Source of the DNA: Deltaproteobacteria bacterium
GTDB lineage: Bacteria > Myxococcota_A > UBA9160 > SMWR01
Reading direction: 5' to 3'
Assembly: GCA_029261905.1 (NCBI GenBank)
Contig: JAJDAM010000815.1
Span: 1 to 10,131 of the forward strand
DNA: 10,131 bases
Shown here: positions 7,256-10,131 of the stretch, in pieces
How positions within the stretch are numbered: position 1 is the first letter of the stretch
How the letters are laid out: each line of letters begins with the position of its first letter
Made by a program: the position numbers and the translations under genes
The notes under the pieces: generated by a model
Database searches by the model: none
Seen by the model: only the letters and a program-made list of their open reading frames with translations
What the model was told of the DNA's origin: nothing

Positions 7256-8517
7256 TCGCGACCTGCATCCGCACGGGGTTCGAGATGTCGATCGAGGGCT
7301 TCGCCGTCCATGGCCAGCACCAGACCCGGTCCTGGCGTACCCGCTACGGGTGCTTCCGCGGGTCGCGAGTTCGTCTCTCCGGATGACAAGAGCACGAGCA
7401 ACCCTCGATCGGGTTGCGTCCAGCCGACCTCCGGTTCCGCCAGTCCGAAGTAGAATGAACGCAGGCCGCCGGGATCGAGCGACAGCACGTCGCGGATACG
7501 GGGTAACGCTCGCCGCAGCAAACCGACGACCACTGTTCCGAGCGTGAACCTCGCATTGAATTCGACAATCGGGCGAAACACGTCGCGGCCGTCGGCGCGG
7601 AATGCGAATGCATCGAGGCCACAGGGCCCCCAATAGCCCTCCGCGAAAGCGGCGCGAGCCACGGCAGCGGCGGCTTCGCGCAGTGGCTCGTCGTAGCGGC
7701 TTGCAGTATGGACTCGCCCACGGCTGTCCACGGTTCCTCGGTGTCCACGGTAGAGGCCCGACGGTGCGACGACGAGTTCGGTCGTTCCGAGCAGCACGAC
7801 CTGCCCGTCGGGTTCGATCCACATCTGGGCCGACAAGTCGCAACTACGGCGCAACCAGGGCTCGAGCATCGCGCCTCCCGAGTCGGCGAGTCTTCGAAAC
7901 CCACCGTCGCCGGCAGCGATGCGTTCTCCGGTTCCCGCCACCCGACCACGTCCACTGGTTCCGAATCGCGGTTTCAAAGTGAATCGACGCTCGGTCCAAT
8001 CCGGCCAACGGCCGACGCTATCGACGATCCAACTGCGTGCACCCGCTGCATTGCGAAGTGCCGCCGGCTCGAGCACTTCCACGAGCGAGTCCAGTTGGCT
8101 CGGCAGATATCCCTCCGATGCGGCCACTCGATGTGAAAACGCTTTATCGTGTACGGAGGACACGACGGCCGATGGTGCTCCCAGCAATCGATGACCCCGT
8201 TCGCTGGCAGCTTGCTCTGACGCGGTGGTATTGAGCCAGGCCGCCGCGGGTGCGTCGAGCCAGCCGAAGACCGGGTCCCGCGAGCGCCTTCCGAATTCGA
8301 TCGGCCAGAAGTCGGGGATCTGGCTCGCTCCGTCGAAGCGCGCTTCGGAACCAAAGAGCAATCTCCAAAGCGCTGCAGTCTGCAGCACCGGGTCGACGAC
8401 ATCCCCGAATTCCGCCGCTTGTGCGTACTGAGCCGATTCCGCACGGCCGTCGTCGCTCTGCGAAAAGCCCAGGCTCTCGTCCGCTCCGATGTTCGGAATC
8501 AACAGGGTTCCGGTCAT
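7252..8517 (-). CDS. ATP-grasp fold ligase-like protein of unknown substrate
   Basis: A 421-residue predicted cytoplasmic protein. ATG at 8517 overlaps the stop of the ferritin-like gene (ATGA, 4-nt overlap), which fixes the start; the open frame continues upstream but only inside that gene. ATP-grasp features are visible. HDKAFSHR (123-130) looks like the segment entering the central domain. LKPRFGTSGRGR (181-192) has Lys182 and the flexible glycine-rich loop over ATP. MLEPW (217-221) supplies the acidic residue usually contacting adenine or ribose. GLDAF (300-304) precedes VEFNAR (318-323), whose Glu319 and Asn321 match the Mg-binding E-x-N of the fold. The N-terminal 110 residues (start LLIPNIG, then a WRLLF segment) would be a pre-ATP-grasp domain. 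ATP-grasp enzymes join a carboxylate to an amine or thiol through an acyl phosphate. The substrate here cannot be assigned, and I do not recognise a named subfamily. No signal peptide or membrane helix is seen. Confidence 0.85.
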   Translation of the reverse strand: MTGTLLIPNIGADESLGFSQSDDGRAESAQYAQAAEFGDVVDPVLQTAALWRLLFGSEARFDGASQIPDFWPIEFGRRSRDPVFGWLDAPAAAWLNTTASEQAASERGHRLLGAPSAVVSSVHDKAFSHRVAASEGYLPSQLDSLVEVLEPAALRNAAGARSWIVDSVGRWPDWTERRFTLKPRFGTSGRGRVAGTGERIAAGDGGFRRLADSGGAMLEPWLRRSCDLSAQMWIEPDGQVVLLGTTELVVAPSGLYRGHRGTVDSRGRVHTASRYDEPLREAAAAVARAAFAEGYWGPCGLDAFAFRADGRDVFRPIVEFNARFTLGTVVVGLLRRALPRIRDVLSLDPGGLRSFYFGLAEPEVGWTQPDRGLLVLLSSGETNSRPAEAPVAGTPGPGLVLAMDGEALDRHLEPRADAGRE

Positions 8518-9350
8518 CGCTTCAGTTGCTCTGGCTGTTCCTGAGACGAACGCGCGGTTCGGACGTATTCGATGAATTCGTCGCTCAGCCCGGCCTTGCG
8601 GCGACTGGCGCGATCGAATCTGCGCCCCTTCGCGCGTGCTGCCGACAGCGGAAAGGGAACTGCGCTGCGATAGCGCTCGACGTCTGTCGGTACATCGGGA
8701 GCGAGCTCGCGAAGCCAATGCGCTGCGAGTCGGACGTGATCGATTTCTTCATCGTGGATCAACTGGCAGACTTCGGCAGACCGCTCGTCGCCCGCTTCGC
8801 GAAACCCATCGCGGTACACCAACGTGAAATCGAGATTCGCCTGTTCGAGCGTCAAGCCCATCGCGCACAAGAAGGCGGCTGGGCCATTCGGGGACGCCGC
8901 GATTGCGGGCGTGTGTTTCCAGAAATAATCCGAGAGGGTGAAATCCGACAGTACATGGCCATGGTCGGCCAACCGCTCGAGATACAACGAGCAGTGAACC
9001 TGCTCTTGCGCCAGCACACCGACGAAACCGGCACGCATCGCCGAAGGCATCGTGGGCCAGCGCAGCAGCGCCCACGCGAACAGCTCTACAGCCATCAACT
9101 CGTGATGGGCGAAACGCGCCAGGCATTCGGCTCGTGCCTTCGGCTCACTCAACGCGCCCGGTCGGGGGAGCGGGTTCGAACCGCCCGCGAGTTCGAGTCC
9201 TTTGCTTCGCGCAGGCCAATCGATCACGATGGGTGGCGCGGTGGCCCGATCCCCATCGGATGCACGCGGTGGCTCGAGCTTCACCGAAAGCTCACCGCAC
9301 TCGAGTATCCGCAGGCAGAACGCCTGAACACCGTCTGCAGCGTCAGTCAT
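8514..9350 (-). CDS. Ferritin-like di-iron protein, DUF455-type (COG2833-like)
   Basis: A 278-residue predicted cytoplasmic four-helix protein. ATG at 9350 overlaps the end of the sulfatase gene by 8 nt, and GGGA sits 7 nt upstream of it. The frame is open further upstream, but that portion only shadows the sulfatase. The ferritin-like ligand pattern appears complete. Helix 1 has AHHELMAVEL with Glu84 or Glu89, helix 2 has EQVH (Glu116, His119), helix 3 has LTLEQ (Glu169) and helix 4 has EIDH (Glu202, His205). The helix-1 segment plus LYLERL and DEEIDHVRLAAHWL resemble DUF455 proteins, a family of unknown function within the ferritin-like clan. Its full di-iron set suggests oxygen chemistry (oxidase or hydroxylase) or iron handling; this is inference. 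The basic tail after residue 235 (RAKGRRFDRASRRK) is not part of the helical core. Tight coupling to the ATP-grasp gene suggests that the two act in one pathway. Confidence 0.87.
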   Translation of the reverse strand: MTDAADGVQAFCLRILECGELSVKLEPPRASDGDRATAPPIVIDWPARSKGLELAGGSNPLPRPGALSEPKARAECLARFAHHELMAVELFAWALLRWPTMPSAMRAGFVGVLAQEQVHCSLYLERLADHGHVLSDFTLSDYFWKHTPAIAASPNGPAAFLCAMGLTLEQANLDFTLVYRDGFREAGDERSAEVCQLIHDEEIDHVRLAAHWLRELAPDVPTDVERYRSAVPFPLSAARAKGRRFDRASRRKAGLSDEFIEYVRTARSSQEQPEQLKR

Positions 9351-10131
9351 CGATGTATCCCAACGCCCGCAATTTCTCGCGGTCGTCGTCGCTGAGGTCG
9401 GGCCTGCGTTCGGCGATGCTGCGATCGAGGCCACCTTGCACCTCGGCCATTCGCTCGCGCATGCGTGCCGCGACCCCCGGTTTCGACTCCGTGACGTCGG
9501 TGTCATCGTCGCCGAGCGGGTACAGCCGGCCTGTCTCGACCCCGTCGATTTCACTGACGATCCATTTGAACCCCCCATCGACCAGGCCATGCCGCGCAAC
9601 ACGCGAGGCACCGAGGGTCGCCATGTAGGGAGTGCTCGCCCGTCCCGAGGCTCCATCCTCGAACAGGTCGCGACCGTGGGGGTTTTCGGCTGGGGGTTCG
9701 CCGGTGAGCAGGTTGACGAGCGTCCCATACAGGTCGACCAGCGACACCACGTCGTCGCGTCGTCCCGCTGGGTGCCCGGGAATCCGGAAGAACAACGGGA
9801 CGCGAACCAGCACGTCCGTCAGATGTTCACCGTGTGCAAACCAGTAATCCGATTCGCCGAGCGATTCACCGTGATCGACACCGAATGCGACGACTGCCCG
9901 GTCGTTCAGACCACGCTCCTCGATGCCGTCGAGCAGACGGCCGATCTGTTCGTCCATCGCGTTGATTTCCGCGTCGTACCCAGCGCGGTAGAACGCTGCC
10001 TCGCGAACTCGGCTGACGTACTGGTAGGCCGGAATCGAGCCGAGACCGATCGATCCAGGCTGCGCCGGCAGGATCTTGCGGCCACCCGGTCGCTCGCGTT
10101 CTGCCTCCAAGAATTGCCGGCGCCGTTGCGG
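9343..10131 (-). CDS. Sulfatase-superfamily hydrolase, C-terminal 262 residues (cut by window edge)
   Basis: The frame is open to the last base, so the N-terminal part, including the C/S-x-P-S-R site of the formylglycine residue, lies outside the window. The visible 262 residues match the C-terminal half of PF00884 sulfatases. YDAEINAMDEQIGRLL is the helix typical of this fold. VDHGES (Asp-His at 9871-9876) supplies the conserved metal ligands. FAHGEHL followed by VRVPLFFRIPG, then SLVDLYGTLVNLL, match the conserved core. A TTG at 10110 is not the true start. Members hydrolyse sulfate esters or, in relatives, transfer phosphate groups, and many are exported. Whether this one is a true sulfatase depends on the missing active-site motif. 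The protein ends LRALGYIDD, and its stop overlaps the start of the ferritin-like gene by 8 nt, making it the first gene seen of the coupled set. Confidence 0.9.
   Translation of the reverse strand, partial: PQRRRQFLEAERERPGGRKILPAQPGSIGLGSIPAYQYVSRVREAAFYRAGYDAEINAMDEQIGRLLDGIEERGLNDRAVVAFGVDHGESLGESDYWFAHGEHLTDVLVRVPLFFRIPGHPAGRRDDVVSLVDLYGTLVNLLTGEPPAENPHGRDLFEDGASGRASTPYMATLGASRVARHGLVDGGFKWIVSEIDGVETGRLYPLGDDDTDVTESKPGVAARMRERMAEVQGGLDRSIAERRPDLSDDDREKLRALGYIDD

Noticed and set aside
7256..7843. Upstream extension of the TPR lipoprotein frame
   Set aside because: It is Arg-rich and overlaps the ATP-grasp gene in another frame on the same strand. The GTG at 7255 gives a lipoprotein signal and a 4-nt overlap, which is a far better start.
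8250..9395. 381-residue plus-strand frame across the ferritin-like and ATP-grasp genes
   Set aside because: It spans the junction of two well-supported minus-strand genes and has low-complexity, Arg-rich sequence without any domain.
9351..9728. N-terminal extension of the ferritin-like frame
   Set aside because: It lies inside the sulfatase gene in another frame and is low-complexity (Ser, Arg, Pro). ATG 9350 with a nearby GGGA fits a normal coupled start.

Overview
The window is a compact, GC-rich stretch of bacterial chromosome with seven protein-coding genes. One is on the plus strand at the left and six are on the minus strand; the last runs off the right edge. No tRNA, rRNA, CRISPR array, insertion sequence or integrase is visible. 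GC-rich codon usage, GTG starts, two lipoprotein signals, a PEP-CTERM sorting tail and a DUF455-type ferritin-like protein suggest an uncultured Gram-negative bacterium. A deltaproteobacterial lineage in the broad sense (Myxococcota or relatives) is my best guess, but this is inference from gene content only.

Left part (1-4956): a lipoprotein prolyl oligopeptidase (31-2163, plus) converges, across 27 bp, with a large secreted protein (2191-4956, minus). That protein combines a YVTN-type beta-propeller, a di-haem cytochrome c peroxidase/MauG-like module with two CXXCH sites, a thrombospondin type 3-like calcium-binding stretch and a C-terminal PEP-CTERM anchor. It has its own promoter (perfect TTGACA -35 box) in the 131-bp gap 4957-5087, which also holds two inverted repeats next to the end of the following gene.

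Middle part (5088-6289): a membrane acyltransferase-3 (OafA-like) gene with an ambiguous start. It is preceded by a 71-bp gap with an AGGAGG sequence and a 15-bp tandem repeat.

Right part (6290-10131): four minus-strand genes with overlapping stop and start codons. In transcription order they are a sulfatase-superfamily hydrolase (partial), a DUF455-type ferritin-like protein with a complete di-iron ligand set, a divergent ATP-grasp ligase-like protein, and a TPR lipoprotein. Overlaps are 8, 4 and 4 nt, so the four are probably translated from one mRNA. The pairing of a putative di-iron enzyme with an ATP-grasp enzyme, between a sulfatase and a TPR lipoprotein, is the most interesting feature here. 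No described pathway that I recognise fits it. A role in making or modifying a small molecule or envelope component is possible but is only inferred.

Most of the encoded proteins are predicted to act in the membrane, periplasm or cell surface; only the ferritin-like and ATP-grasp proteins look cytoplasmic.
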